Source: Candidatus Acetatifactor stercoripullorum (GTDB taxonomy: Bacteria > Bacillota > Clostridia > Lachnospirales > Lachnospiraceae). Taken from it: 64,000 nt of DNA. The translations under genes and the position numbers were made by a program. Every line of letters starts with the position of its first letter. Within the stretch, counting starts at the first letter, position 1. The notes under the pieces are model-generated. The model worked only from the letters and a program-made list of their open reading frames with translations, was not told the DNA's origin and did not search any database. Below are positions 10,351 to 19,847 of this stretch, one piece after another. The stretch spans positions 19,249 through 83,248 of the forward strand of contig DXGH01000012.1 in NCBI GenBank assembly GCA_019114005.1. The letters are read 5' to 3'.

Positions 10351-10615
10351 GATTTTTAAAATGCTGGGGCAGAATGTTTTATATCCAAGCCCCAGGCGGT
10401 CAGAATTGGTTGTCATCTGCAGAAGCCTTAGTTGCTCTTAGAAGTGGCAAATTTGCGATGTGAGAAAAAATCCGCATGTTTGAGCGCAGCGAGTTCGGAT
10501 TTTTTGAAACGAAATCAGCAAATTTGCCACCTCTTAGTGCAACTTGGCTTCGAAGCCGCAGCCAATCTGACTGCCTGGGGCTGGGGGAGAGCCCTTCTGC
10601 CCCGTATTTTTAAGA
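10351..10615. repeat. Large imperfect palindrome (~120-nt arms) with short central loop, extragenic element candidate
   Basis: Left arm ...GGGGCAGAA...AAGCCCCAGGCGGTCAGAATTGG...GTTGCTCTTAGAAGTGGCAAATTTGC...AAAAAATCCG pairs with CGGATTTTTT...GCAAATTTGCCACCTCTTAGTGCAAC...CCAATCTGACTGCCTGGGGCT...TTCTGCCCC. Confidence 0.85.
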
Positions 10616-10660
10616 ATGTATCACAAACACTTGTCCTTAAGACAGTTTTGTGATACATTT
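10614..10660 (+). terminator. Stem-loop, probable terminator or operator between cinA and recA
   Basis: AATGTATCACAAA-CACTTGTCCTTAAGACAGT-TTTGTGATACATT followed by TTTT. Confidence 0.6.
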
Positions 10661-10796
10661 TTAGTATCTGATATTTCTTAACGTTCGGGCATTTCGCCAA
10701 GAATTTCAGTGAAGCAGGAAAAAAATTTAAGGGGGGATGCCTTTGAGGGAGTTTTATGGTACATATTGTACTGTAATATAAAAGAAGAAAAAAGAG

Positions 10797-10825
10797 TTGA
10801 CAAATACGAACAAATGTTTTATCCT
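10797..10825 (+). promoter_or_regulatory. recA promoter overlapping an SOS/LexA box
   Basis: TTGACA (10797-10802) - 17 nt - TATCCT (10820-10825); CGAACAAATGTTTT (10807-10820) in the spacer. Confidence 0.75.
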
Positions 10826-10835
10826 AATAAAAATA

Positions 10836-10847
10836 GAACGTTTGTTC
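10836..10847. promoter_or_regulatory. LexA/DinR-type SOS box
   Basis: GAACGTTTGTTC, perfect GAAC-N4-GTTC Firmicutes SOS box. Confidence 0.8.
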
Positions 10848-10868
10848 CTGGATGAAAAGGAGACCTTC

Positions 10869-11942
10869 ATGGAAAAAGATGAAAAACTCAAAGCCCTTGA
10901 CGCGGCGTTGAGCCAGATTGAAAAGCAGTACGGAAAGGGTGCGGTTATGAAGCTGGGAGACCCTTCCGCACAGATGAATGTAGAAACGATTCCTACCGGT
11001 TCTTTGAGCCTTGATATTGCCCTTGGACTGGGCGGGATTCCCAGGGGAAGAATCATTGAGATATATGGACCTGAGTCCAGCGGAAAAACCACAGTAACGC
11101 TGCACATGATAGCGGAGGTGCAAAAAAGAGGCGGCATTGCAGGATTTATAGATGCAGAGCACGCGCTGGATCCCGTCTATGCCAAAAATATCGGGGTGGA
11201 CATTGACAATCTGTATATTTCCCAGCCGGACAACGGAGAGCAGGCGCTTGAGATTACTGAAACTATGGTGCGTTCCGGGGCCATTGATATTGTAGTGGTG
11301 GACTCTGTGGCGGCGCTGGTGCCGAAAGCCGAGATTGACGGGGACATGGGGGATTCCCATGTGGGACTGCAGGCCCGGCTGATGTCACAGGCCCTGCGCA
11401 AGCTTACAGCGGTGATCAGCAAGTCCAACTGCTGCGTTGTGTTTATCAATCAGCTGCGTGAAAAGGTGGGTGTTATGTTTGGAAACCCGGAGACCACTAC
11501 CGGCGGACGCGCCCTGAAATTTTATTCCTCTGTGCGCCTTGACGTAAGAAGAATCGAAGCGTTAAAGCAGGGCGGAGAAGTGATCGGCAACAGAACCCGT
11601 GTAAAGGTTGTAAAGAATAAAATTGCGCCTCCCTTCAAGGAAGCAGAGTTTGACATTATGTTTGGAGAGGGTATTTCCATGACGGGAGATATTCTGGATT
11701 TGGCCGCAAGCATTGATGTAGTGAACAAATCGGGAGCATGGTATGCCTATAATGGCAGCAAGATAGGCCAGGGCCGTGAAAATGCAAAGCAGTATCTGAA
11801 GGACAATCCCGAAGTGTGTCAGGAGATTGCAAAGAAGGTACGGGCTCATTTTGGACTGGACGGCGCAGGAGACCACAGCGAAGAGGCGGCTGCACAGGAG
11901 AAAAAGGAAGCTAAGCCCGCAAGGAGCAGGGCGGCGGAATAA
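10869..11942 (+). CDS. recA: Recombinase RecA
   Basis: [45 protein letters not shown]; start ATG 10869. Confidence 0.99.
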   Translation: MEKDEKLKALDAALSQIEKQYGKGAVMKLGDPSAQMNVETIPTGSLSLDIALGLGGIPRGRIIEIYGPESSGKTTVTLHMIAEVQKRGGIAGFIDAEHALDPVYAKNIGVDIDNLYISQPDNGEQALEITETMVRSGAIDIVVVDSVAALVPKAEIDGDMGDSHVGLQARLMSQALRKLTAVISKSNCCVVFINQLREKVGVMFGNPETTTGGRALKFYSSVRLDVRRIEALKQGGEVIGNRTRVKVVKNKIAPPFKEAEFDIMFGEGISMTGDILDLAASIDVVNKSGAWYAYNGSKIGQGRENAKQYLKDNPEVCQEIAKKVRAHFGLDGAGDHSEEAAAQEKKEAKPARSRAAE

Positions 11943-11953
11943 GGTCGGCAGAG

Positions 11954-12583
11954 ATGACAGTGACACAGATTGTGGAGATATCAAAGAACCGCAGTAAGGT
12001 TTATATTGATCAGGAGCTCTCCTTTGTTTTATACAAAGGAGAGCTCCGCCTTTACGGGGTGCGCCAGGGAGAAGCACTGGCCGGAGAGGATTATCAGAGA
12101 ATCATGGAGGAGGTGCTGCCCAGGCGGGCAAAGCTGCGTGCCATGAATCTGCTGAAAAACAGGGAGTATACCACTGCCAGGCTGCGTGAAAAGCTAAGGG
12201 AGGGATTTTATCCGGAGCAGGTGATTGACCAGGCTATGGAATATGTGGCTTCCTTCCGGTATACGGATGACGTGCGGTACGCAGTGGACTTTATCACCTG
12301 TCATGAAAAGGACAGAAGCCGCAGAAGAATCGAGCAGGATCTGGCAGGCAGGGGCATTGACAGAGCCACCATGGAAAAGGCATGGAAGGAGTGGGAAAGC
12401 AAGGGGGGAGAGCAGGATGAGCAGGCTATGATCCGGCGTCTGCTGGAAAAGAAGCGGTACGACCCCGAAACGGCTGACTATAGAGAAAAACAGCGGATTT
12501 ATGCCTTTTTGGGGCGGAAGGGCTTTTCCGGAGAGCAGATAAGCAAGGTTATGCGCTCCTTCCCGGAGCTGGATATGGAATAA
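11954..12583 (+). CDS. recX: Regulatory protein RecX
   Basis: Follows recA; SFVLYKGELRLYGV; REKLREGFYPEQVIDQAMEYVASFRYTDDVRYAVDFI. Confidence 0.92.
   Translation: MTVTQIVEISKNRSKVYIDQELSFVLYKGELRLYGVRQGEALAGEDYQRIMEEVLPRRAKLRAMNLLKNREYTTARLREKLREGFYPEQVIDQAMEYVASFRYTDDVRYAVDFITCHEKDRSRRRIEQDLAGRGIDRATMEKAWKEWESKGGEQDEQAMIRRLLEKKRYDPETADYREKQRIYAFLGRKGFSGEQISKVMRSFPELDME
12013..12047. repeat. Perfect 15-bp hairpin inside recX coding sequence
   Basis: GGAGCTCTCCTTTGT-TTTAT-ACAAAGGAGAGCTCC. Confidence 0.95.
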
Positions 12584-12764
12584 ATAATTTACAAATACTT
12601 GACATAACAACTGTTTCAGTTTAAAATTTAACTGTTGTAAATTGCTTGTTAGAATGTTTTCAGCGCTCCTTTGGGAGCATGTACATACATTCTATGATAT
12701 GCTGCGGAGGATCTTCCGCAGCCACAGTGTACAATGAAAATTAAATAAGGAGGTGCTCCTGTAG

Positions 12765-14312
12765 ATGCTTAGTTATGTGATCACAGCATTGGTCAGCATC
12801 CTTGTAACAGCTGCTATTACCGCTGTTGTAACAGCGGCTTATCAGAAAAAAGTCACGGCTGCAACCATTGGCAATGCAGAGGACAAGGCAAGGGAAATTA
12901 TTGATGAAGCGCTTAAGACTGCAGAGACAAAGAAACGCGAATCGCTGCTTGAGGTAAAGGAGGAGTCCATTCGTACCAAGAATGAGCTTGACAAGGAAAT
13001 CAAGGAACGAAGAGCAGAGGCTCAGCGCTATGAGCGCAGAGTACAGCAGAAGGAAGAGAACATCGATAAAAAGGCTGATGCCATTGAAAAGCGTGAAGCA
13101 AGTTTGGCGGCAAAAGAAGAATCCTTAAATAAGCTGAAGGATGAAGTTTCCAAACTGAATGAGCAAAGAGTACAGGAACTGGAACGAATTTCAGGTTTAA
13201 CCTCTGAACAGGCAAAAGACTACTTATTGAAAATTGTTGAAGATGAAGTAAAACATGAAACGGCTGTGATGATCAAGGAAATGGAGAGTCGCGCCAAGGA
13301 AGAAGCAGACAAAAAAGCAAAGGAGTATGTTGTGTCAGCAATTCAGAGATGCGCAGCAGATCATGTCTCTGAGACCACAATCTCCGTTGTACAGCTTCCA
13401 AACGATGAAATGAAGGGAAGGATTATTGGCCGTGAAGGACGTAATATCCGTACCCTGGAGACCATGACAGGTGTGGATTTGATTATCGACGACACACCCG
13501 AGGCGGTTATACTGTCGGGCTTTGACCCGATTCGTCGCGAGGTTGCAAGAATTGCCCTCGAAAAACTGATTGTCGATGGACGTATCCATCCCGCCAGAAT
13601 CGAAGAGATGGTGGAAAAGGCACAAAAGGAAGTAGAGGTAATGATAAAGGAAGAGGGTGAAGCAGCGACCTTGGAGGTCGGCGTACACGGTATTCACCCC
13701 GAGCTCGTAAAATTACTGGGTAAGATGAAATTCAGAACCAGCTATGGACAGAATGCGCTGAAGCATTCTATCGAGGTAGCACAGCTGTCGGGTCTGCTGG
13801 CAGCCGAGATGGGACTGGATGTAAGGCTTGCGAAAAGAGCAGGTCTGCTCCACGATATCGGCAAGTCTGTGGATCATGAGATGGAAGGCTCTCATATCCA
13901 GCTGGGCGTTGAGCTTTGCCGGAAATACAAGGAGAATGCTACCGTTATCAATGCGGTGGAATCTCATCACGGCGATGTAGAGCCCACTTCCCTGATTGCA
14001 TGTATTGTACAAGCTGCTGATACAATATCCGCTGCAAGACCGGGAGCTAGAAGGGAAACATTGGAAACCTATACTAGCAGATTAAAACAATTAGAAGATA
14101 TAACAAACAATTTCAAAGGCGTAGATAAATCTTTTGCTATTCAGGCAGGTCGCGAAATTCGTGTAATGGTGGTGCCGGAGCAGATTTCAGATGCCGATAT
14201 GGTTCTTTTGGCACGCGATATTTCCAAGCAGATTGAGGCTGAATTGGAGTATCCCGGACAGATTAAGGTAAATGTAATCCGCGAAAGCCGCGTTATTGAT
14301 TATGCAAAATAG
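12765..14312 (+). CDS. rny: Ribonuclease Y
   Basis: N-terminal TM, coiled coil, KH domain [31 protein letters not shown] domain [17 protein letters not shown]. Confidence 0.98.
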   Translation: MLSYVITALVSILVTAAITAVVTAAYQKKVTAATIGNAEDKAREIIDEALKTAETKKRESLLEVKEESIRTKNELDKEIKERRAEAQRYERRVQQKEENIDKKADAIEKREASLAAKEESLNKLKDEVSKLNEQRVQELERISGLTSEQAKDYLLKIVEDEVKHETAVMIKEMESRAKEEADKKAKEYVVSAIQRCAADHVSETTISVVQLPNDEMKGRIIGREGRNIRTLETMTGVDLIIDDTPEAVILSGFDPIRREVARIALEKLIVDGRIHPARIEEMVEKAQKEVEVMIKEEGEAATLEVGVHGIHPELVKLLGKMKFRTSYGQNALKHSIEVAQLSGLLAAEMGLDVRLAKRAGLLHDIGKSVDHEMEGSHIQLGVELCRKYKENATVINAVESHHGDVEPTSLIACIVQAADTISAARPGARRETLETYTSRLKQLEDITNNFKGVDKSFAIQAGREIRVMVVPEQISDADMVLLARDISKQIEAELEYPGQIKVNVIRESRVIDYAK

Positions 14313-14366
14313 TCAATGGGCAGCGCTGCCATGACGGTTTTTGACTTGAAAAATTTCATAGGAATC

Positions 14367-14401
14367 AAAACCGCTGTATTTTATAGGTACAGCGGTTTTT
14401 T
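14367..14401 (+). terminator. Rho-independent terminator after rny
   Basis: AAAACCGCTGTA-TTTTATAGG-TACAGCGGTTTTTT. Confidence 0.88.
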
Positions 14402-14427
14402 ATTACAATGTAGAAATGAGGGTCAAT

Positions 14428-15774
14428 ATGCGAGAATTTAACATTATGGATTATGGGGCTGTGGCAGACGGCGTTACCAATAACGCAAAGGCCATTCAAA
14501 GGGCGGTAGATTTGTGCTGGGAGAGCGGAGGAGGAAGAGTGACGGTTCCGGCGGGAAGGTATATGAGCGGTTCCATCCAGCTCAAAAGCAATGTGGATCT
14601 GCACCTGGAGATGGGAGCGGTGCTGATTTCCAGCCTGAACAAGGAGGACATTGACGACTTTATGACCCAGGTGGACGACGACAATGAGACCACCGGCTGG
14701 GAGGGAGGCTGCTTTTTGGGCGCTATCCATGGGGAAAATATTTCTTTGTCCGGCGACGGGATGATTTACGGACAGGGAGAGAAGGTTTTCTACGATGACG
14801 GCGCAGACGGCGGGTATGCGGAAAGTCCTATGTGTGTGGCTGATTTTCGTCCCAGGCTGATTTTGTTTGAGGATGTGGAAAATCTCAGTGTGAGGGATGT
14901 AACCCTGAAGGATGCTGCCTTTTGGACACTGCATATGGCGGGGTGCCGTCATGTGCGTATTCATAATATCCGGATTCTCAATGCAGTGCGAGGGGCCAAT
15001 AATGATGGGATCGACCCGGACAGCTGTCAGGACGTTGTAATCAGCAACTGCATGATTGAATCCGGGGACGACGCCATTGTGGTGAAATCCACAAAGCCCA
15101 TGGCAGCAAGATACGGAGCCTGCGAAAATGTGGTAATCACGGGGTGTGTGCTCCATTCCCATGATTCTGCGCTGAAGGTGGGAACAGAGACGCACGGGGT
15201 AATCCGTAATATTTCCTTTGGAGACTGCATCATCAAGGACTGCTCCAGAGCAGTGGGCATCTGGGTGCGGGACGGCGGCACCGTGGAGGATATCCATGTG
15301 CATCATCTGACGGGGGCGGTGAGAAGATATGCAGACGCACCCCAGAGAAGATGGTGGGGAAAGGGGGAGCCCTTTTTTATCAGCGCCACCTACAGGAACG
15401 AAAAGAAAGATTTCCCCGGCATTATCCGGCGCGTTTCCTTTGACCATATCTACTTAAAATCCGAATCCTGTATTTTTATCGCCGGGGAGGAGGAGTGCCC
15501 TGTGGAGGATATCAGCATGGATCATGTGCGGATCGAAATGATCAGACAGGGCACACAGAAGGAAATCCCTTTTGATGAACAGCCCTCTCTTTATGGAGTG
15601 TATGCCCACGGCATTCCTTATTTTTACGGAAGGCATGTAAACGGCATGAGGGCTTTTGACTGTGTGATCAGACGTTTCGGAGAAGGATTTCCTATGTGGA
15701 CGGAGGAAGTGGAGCTGATAAATTGTAAAAAAATTGAATTTTCCTCTTGTGAAATACCGTCGCTTATAGTATGA
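14428..15774 (+). CDS. Glycoside hydrolase family 28 (polygalacturonase-like)
   Basis: FNIMDYGAVADGVTNNAKAIQRAVDLC; ANNDGIDPDSCQDVVISNCMIESGDDAIVVKS. Confidence 0.9.
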   Translation: MREFNIMDYGAVADGVTNNAKAIQRAVDLCWESGGGRVTVPAGRYMSGSIQLKSNVDLHLEMGAVLISSLNKEDIDDFMTQVDDDNETTGWEGGCFLGAIHGENISLSGDGMIYGQGEKVFYDDGADGGYAESPMCVADFRPRLILFEDVENLSVRDVTLKDAAFWTLHMAGCRHVRIHNIRILNAVRGANNDGIDPDSCQDVVISNCMIESGDDAIVVKSTKPMAARYGACENVVITGCVLHSHDSALKVGTETHGVIRNISFGDCIIKDCSRAVGIWVRDGGTVEDIHVHHLTGAVRRYADAPQRRWWGKGEPFFISATYRNEKKDFPGIIRRVSFDHIYLKSESCIFIAGEEECPVEDISMDHVRIEMIRQGTQKEIPFDEQPSLYGVYAHGIPYFYGRHVNGMRAFDCVIRRFGEGFPMWTEEVELINCKKIEFSSCEIPSLIV

Positions 15775-15832
15775 TAGTCGGAGTGTATGATTGTATACGA
15801 TTATCCAATAAGGCATGAGAGGAAGAGAAAAC

Positions 15833-17119
15833 ATGAAAGCGTATCAGGAGCTTAGTAAGGAAGAACTGTTATCACTGCAGGCACAGCTTGCCGCGGCTTA
15901 TGAGGATGCCAAGGGAAAGGGATTAAAGCTGGATATGTCCAGAGGCAAGCCCTCCATAGCCCAGCTGAATATGGCTATGGACTTTATGGATGTGATAAAT
16001 TCTGAAAGCGATATGAGGACAGAGGACGGCGTGGACGTGCGCAATTACGGCGTTCTTGACGGCATACCGGAGTCAAAGCGTTTGATGGCCGATATTATGG
16101 GAGTGAATGCCGACAATGTGATTGTCTGCGGCAACGCCAGCCTGACGATCATGTTTGATACGGTTGCCCGCTCTATGACTCACGGCGTGCTGGGAAGTAC
16201 TCCTTGGTGCAAGCTGGATCGGGTAAAATTTCTCTGCCCTGTTCCGGGATATGACAGACATTTTTCCATTATGGAATACTTCGGCATTGAAATGATCAAC
16301 GTTCCCATGACCCCGAATGGACCGGATATGGATATGGTGGAGCGTCTTGTGGCACAGGATGAGAGCATAAAAGGAATCTGGTGCGTACCCAAATATTCCA
16401 ATCCCCAGGGATATTCTTATTCAGATGAAACGGTAAAGCGCTTTGCAGCCTTAAAGCCTGCAGCGGCGGATTTCCGTATTTACTGGGATAATGCTTATGC
16501 GGTCCACCATCTGTACGACGACAGACAGGATGAGATATTGGATATTCTTACAGAATGTGAGAAGGCAGGCAATGCCGATATGGTATATATATTCGGTTCC
16601 ACCTCAAAGGTGACCTTTGCGGGAGCAGGAATTGCGGCAGTGGCATCCTCCAAAGCCAATCTGGACGCCATCAGAAAGAGCATGACCATTCAGACCATCG
16701 GCTATGACAAGATCAACCAGCTGTGCCATGTGCGTTATTTTAAAAATTTTGAGGCCGTGAAAGCTCATATGAGAAAACACGCGGAGATTATGCGTCCCAA
16801 ATTTGAAACCGTGCTGCGTATTTTGGACAATGAGCTGGGAGGACTGGGCATTGGCCAGTGGACCAGGCCAAACGGCGGCTATTTTATTTCCTTTGACGCC
16901 ATGGAGGGATGTGCTAAGGCCATTGTGAGCAAATGCAAGGAGGCCGGCATGGTGCTCACCGGTGCAGGCGCCACCTATCCCTATGGAAAAGACCCCAAGG
17001 ACAGCAACATCCGCATAGCGCCCACCTTCCCGACCACAGAGGAAATGGAAATGGCTACAGAGCTGTTTGTGCTGTGCGTGAAGCTGGTAAGCGTAGAGAA
17101 GCTGCTTGAGGAGAAGTAG
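15833..17119 (+). CDS. PLP-dependent aminotransferase, class I-like (type 1c aspartate aminotransferase-like)
   Basis: LDMSRGKPSIAQLNMAMDF; STSKVTFAGAGIAA PLP lysine region. Confidence 0.88.
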   Translation: MKAYQELSKEELLSLQAQLAAAYEDAKGKGLKLDMSRGKPSIAQLNMAMDFMDVINSESDMRTEDGVDVRNYGVLDGIPESKRLMADIMGVNADNVIVCGNASLTIMFDTVARSMTHGVLGSTPWCKLDRVKFLCPVPGYDRHFSIMEYFGIEMINVPMTPNGPDMDMVERLVAQDESIKGIWCVPKYSNPQGYSYSDETVKRFAALKPAAADFRIYWDNAYAVHHLYDDRQDEILDILTECEKAGNADMVYIFGSTSKVTFAGAGIAAVASSKANLDAIRKSMTIQTIGYDKINQLCHVRYFKNFEAVKAHMRKHAEIMRPKFETVLRILDNELGGLGIGQWTRPNGGYFISFDAMEGCAKAIVSKCKEAGMVLTGAGATYPYGKDPKDSNIRIAPTFPTTEEMEMATELFVLCVKLVSVEKLLEEK

Positions 17120-17120
17120 G

Positions 17121-17660
17121 ATGGGAAATTTTAAGCGTATCAAGAGAGAGCTGGTGGCAAAGGGCGCCATTATCGACTATTATCAGGATACCATGCAGAT
17201 TCCAAACGGAAATATTGCAAAATGGGATTTAATTGACCACAAGGGAGCTGCGGCAGTGGTGGCTGTGAAAGAGGACGGCAGGCTGCTTATGGTCCGCCAG
17301 TACCGCAATGCGCTGGAGCGGGAAACCCTGGAGATTCCAGCCGGGGGCTTAAACGGCAGACAGGAGCCCACCGATGTGGCGGCAAAGCGGGAATTGGAGG
17401 AGGAAACGGGATATACCTGTGAAAACTTGGAGCTTTTAACCTCCATTTTTACAACAGTTGCCTTCTGCAATGAGAAAATTGATATTTATGTGGCCAGAGA
17501 TTTAAAGCCGGGGAAGCAGCATCTGGATGAAGATGAATTTATCAATGTGGAGGCATACACGGTAGGAGAGCTGAAGCAGATGATATTTGACTGTAAGATT
17601 CAGGATGCCAAAACTATTTGCGGCATTATGACCTATGCCGCAAAATATTCCGCAGACTAA
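17121..17660 (+). CDS. NUDIX hydrolase (ADP-ribose pyrophosphatase-like)
   Basis: GGLNGRQEPTDVAAKRELEEETGY Nudix box. Confidence 0.93.
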   Translation: MGNFKRIKRELVAKGAIIDYYQDTMQIPNGNIAKWDLIDHKGAAAVVAVKEDGRLLMVRQYRNALERETLEIPAGGLNGRQEPTDVAAKRELEEETGYTCENLELLTSIFTTVAFCNEKIDIYVARDLKPGKQHLDEDEFINVEAYTVGELKQMIFDCKIQDAKTICGIMTYAAKYSAD

Positions 17661-17746
17661 AAAGGGAATCATGTTTGCTTTCCACACAGCATAGAATAAA
17701 CTGTCATGTAAGGCGTGAAGGTTTATCAGACAAGGCGGTGCGGAAT

Positions 17747-18349
17747 ATGCTGCATATCTCGGGAAGAAATACAGGGTCGGGGAGACTTCCCCTTTTTGCT
17801 GTTTTTCTTACAGGAATTCTGGCGGGAATTTTTATCATGAATATAGGAAAGAGCATTTTGCTTGAAAATACGGGATTATTAGACGAATACGCATTGTATC
17901 ATATGAAATATATGACCGTAAACAGCAATGCTCTTTTTTATTATGTGTTAAAACAGAGGATGGGTACATTGCTGATTCTGGCAGTGTCAGCCACTACTTA
18001 TCTGGGGCTTGCGGTCTGCCTGGGGATGACGCTCTGGTACGGCATGGCGGCAGGGGCATTCCTGTCGGCCCTTGTGATACGCTATGGCATGAAAGGAATT
18101 TTGTTTGCCCTGACAGGTGTGATGCCCCAGTATCTCTTGTATGTGCCTGCCATGCTGGCGCTGCTTTTTTGGTGTGAAAGCCTCTGCAGAAGCATTTATT
18201 TCAGAAATACGGTTTACATGGAAGGGAATATGACTGTGCCGAAACGCCTGGTGCATTTAGCGTTCATTGTTTTGGCAGTACTGGCGGGCTGCTTTTTGGA
18301 AAGCTTTGTAAATCCCCATCTGATGTCAGGACTGCTGAAAATCTTTTAG
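17747..18349 (+). CDS. spoIIM: Stage II sporulation protein M-like membrane protein
   Basis: Multi-TM; FLTGILAGIFIMNIGKSILL, YGMKGILFALTGVMPQYLLYVPAM; downstream of NUDIX gene; start uncertain. Confidence 0.8.
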   Translation: MLHISGRNTGSGRLPLFAVFLTGILAGIFIMNIGKSILLENTGLLDEYALYHMKYMTVNSNALFYYVLKQRMGTLLILAVSATTYLGLAVCLGMTLWYGMAAGAFLSALVIRYGMKGILFALTGVMPQYLLYVPAMLALLFWCESLCRSIYFRNTVYMEGNMTVPKRLVHLAFIVLAVLAGCFLESFVNPHLMSGLLKIF

Positions 18350-18354
18350 GCGCT

Positions 18355-19383
18355 TCAGTCATATTCTGCAATATCGTAAATCAATTTTTCGGAATCCTCC
18401 CAGCCCAGGCAGGGATCGGTGATAGATTTGCCGTATACGCCGCCGCCAACCTTCTGGCAGCCTTCCTCGATATAGCTTTCAATCATAAGTCCCTTTACCA
18501 GCGTGTGGATATCTGCATTGAGCCTGCGGCTGTGCATTACCTCCTTGGCAATGCGGATTTGCTGCTCAAACTGCTTGTTGGAATTGGAATGGTTTACGTC
18601 TATCACACAGGCAGGATTTTTCAAGTCCATCTTGCCATACATTTCCAAAAGACGGTTTAAATCCTCATAGTGGTAGTTGGGAATATTGTGCCCGTGCTTG
18701 TTTGTTGCGCCCCGAAGCACCGTGTGGGCCAGATCATTTCCTGTAGTGTTTACCTCCCAGCCCCGGTAAATAAAGGAATGGGGATGCTGGGCCGCATACA
18801 CGGAATTGAGCATAACGGAAAAATCGCCGCTGGTGGGATTTTTCATGCCGGAGGCAACGTCGAAGCCGCTGACCGTCAGACGGTGCTGCTGATCCTCCAC
18901 GGAGCGGGCGCCGATGGCAACATAGGACAAAATATCCGAAACATACCGCCAGTTTTCGGGGTAAAGCATTTCGTCCGCAGCGGTGAGACCGGTTTCCTCC
19001 ATGGCTCTGATGTGCATTTTCCGCATAGCAATCAGGCCGGCCAAAAAGTCGGGCTTTTTCTCAGGATCCGGCTGATGCACAATTCCTTTATAGCCCTCCC
19101 CGGTAGTGCGCGGCTTGTTTGTGTAGATTCTGGGAATCAAAATCAGCTTATCCTTTACTTTTTCGTTTACCTTTGCCAGACGATTTACATAATCACATAC
19201 GGAATCCTCGTTGTCTGCGGAACAAGGACCTATGATTACCAGAAACTTATTGCTCTTGCCCGTAATTACGTCGCGAATTTGCGCGTCCCGCTCTTCCTTC
19301 ACTTTTACAAGGGAAGGGGGAAGCGGATATTTTTCACGAATCTCTGCCGGAGTGGGCAGCTTCTTGATAAATTCAAAACTCAT
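18355..19383 (-). CDS. aroF: 3-deoxy-7-phosphoheptulonate synthase (class I, AroF/G/H type)
   Basis: LVIIGPCSADNEDSVCDYVNRLAKV; LIPRIYTNKPRTTGEGYKGIVHQPDP; ACVIDVNHSNSNKQ. Confidence 0.95.
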   Translation of the reverse strand: MSFEFIKKLPTPAEIREKYPLPPSLVKVKEERDAQIRDVITGKSNKFLVIIGPCSADNEDSVCDYVNRLAKVNEKVKDKLILIPRIYTNKPRTTGEGYKGIVHQPDPEKKPDFLAGLIAMRKMHIRAMEETGLTAADEMLYPENWRYVSDILSYVAIGARSVEDQQHRLTVSGFDVASGMKNPTSGDFSVMLNSVYAAQHPHSFIYRGWEVNTTGNDLAHTVLRGATNKHGHNIPNYHYEDLNRLLEMYGKMDLKNPACVIDVNHSNSNKQFEQQIRIAKEVMHSRRLNADIHTLVKGLMIESYIEEGCQKVGGGVYGKSITDPCLGWEDSEKLIYDIAEYD

Positions 19384-19464
19384 TTTAATACCTCATTTCT
19401 GAGCGACTTGTTGCGAAAAGGCGACGGAGGCAGATCCTTTCCTTCGCTCTGTAAAATCCTTACT

Positions 19465-19493
19465 ATTATAGTATAGATCGGAAAAACCTGCAA
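19465..19493 (-). promoter_or_regulatory. Promoter for DAHP synthase gene
   Basis: On minus strand TTGCAG (19493-19488) - 17 nt - TATAAT (19470-19465). Confidence 0.65.
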
Positions 19494-19589
19494 GGCATAC
19501 AGGTGTGTATTGTCATTGTTACATAAAAAAATTGAAAAATAAGACAAAATTTTATAAAAAAATATATTTCCTTTTTCAAAATCATAGTG

Positions 19590-19668
19590 TACAATAAGCG
19601 TAGGTTTTTTAACAAAACCTCCCCTTTTTTGGACAACATCCCACCCCCAAGGGATGTTGTCTTTTTTT
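19590..19668 (+). ncRNA. Candidate small RNA (two stem-loops, second is an intrinsic terminator)
   Basis: TACAAT -10-like (19590-19595), hairpin AGGTTTTTTAACAAAACCT, terminator GACAACATCCC-ACCCCCAA-GGGATGTTGTC-TTTTTTT; no coding gene in this orientation upstream. Confidence 0.4.
19632..19668 (+). terminator. Strong rho-independent terminator
   Basis: GACAACATCCC/GGGATGTTGTC + T7. Confidence 0.9.
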
Positions 19669-19847
19669 GCAATGAAAAGTCCGCAAAGCATCTGATGCCG
19701 CCGCCCCGGAAATTTACAGAGGCTGTATTATGCTGTGGGGTGCAAAAAGCCAGTCCACGTTTTCTAAATTAATAGTAGAATTTTTGGAAAATAATGGTAA
19801 ATTAGTATTATACAAAAGATAGCTGAACAAAGCAGGCGGATAAGGAA

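Noticed and set aside
10432-10700. Small ORFs (73 aa +, 61 aa -) in the cinA-recA gap
   Set aside because: Both lie inside the large palindrome and are explained by its symmetry; no RBS or domain.
14365-15447. 360-aa minus-strand ORF opposite GH28
   Set aside because: Shadow ORF of the GH28 gene; also runs through the rny terminator.
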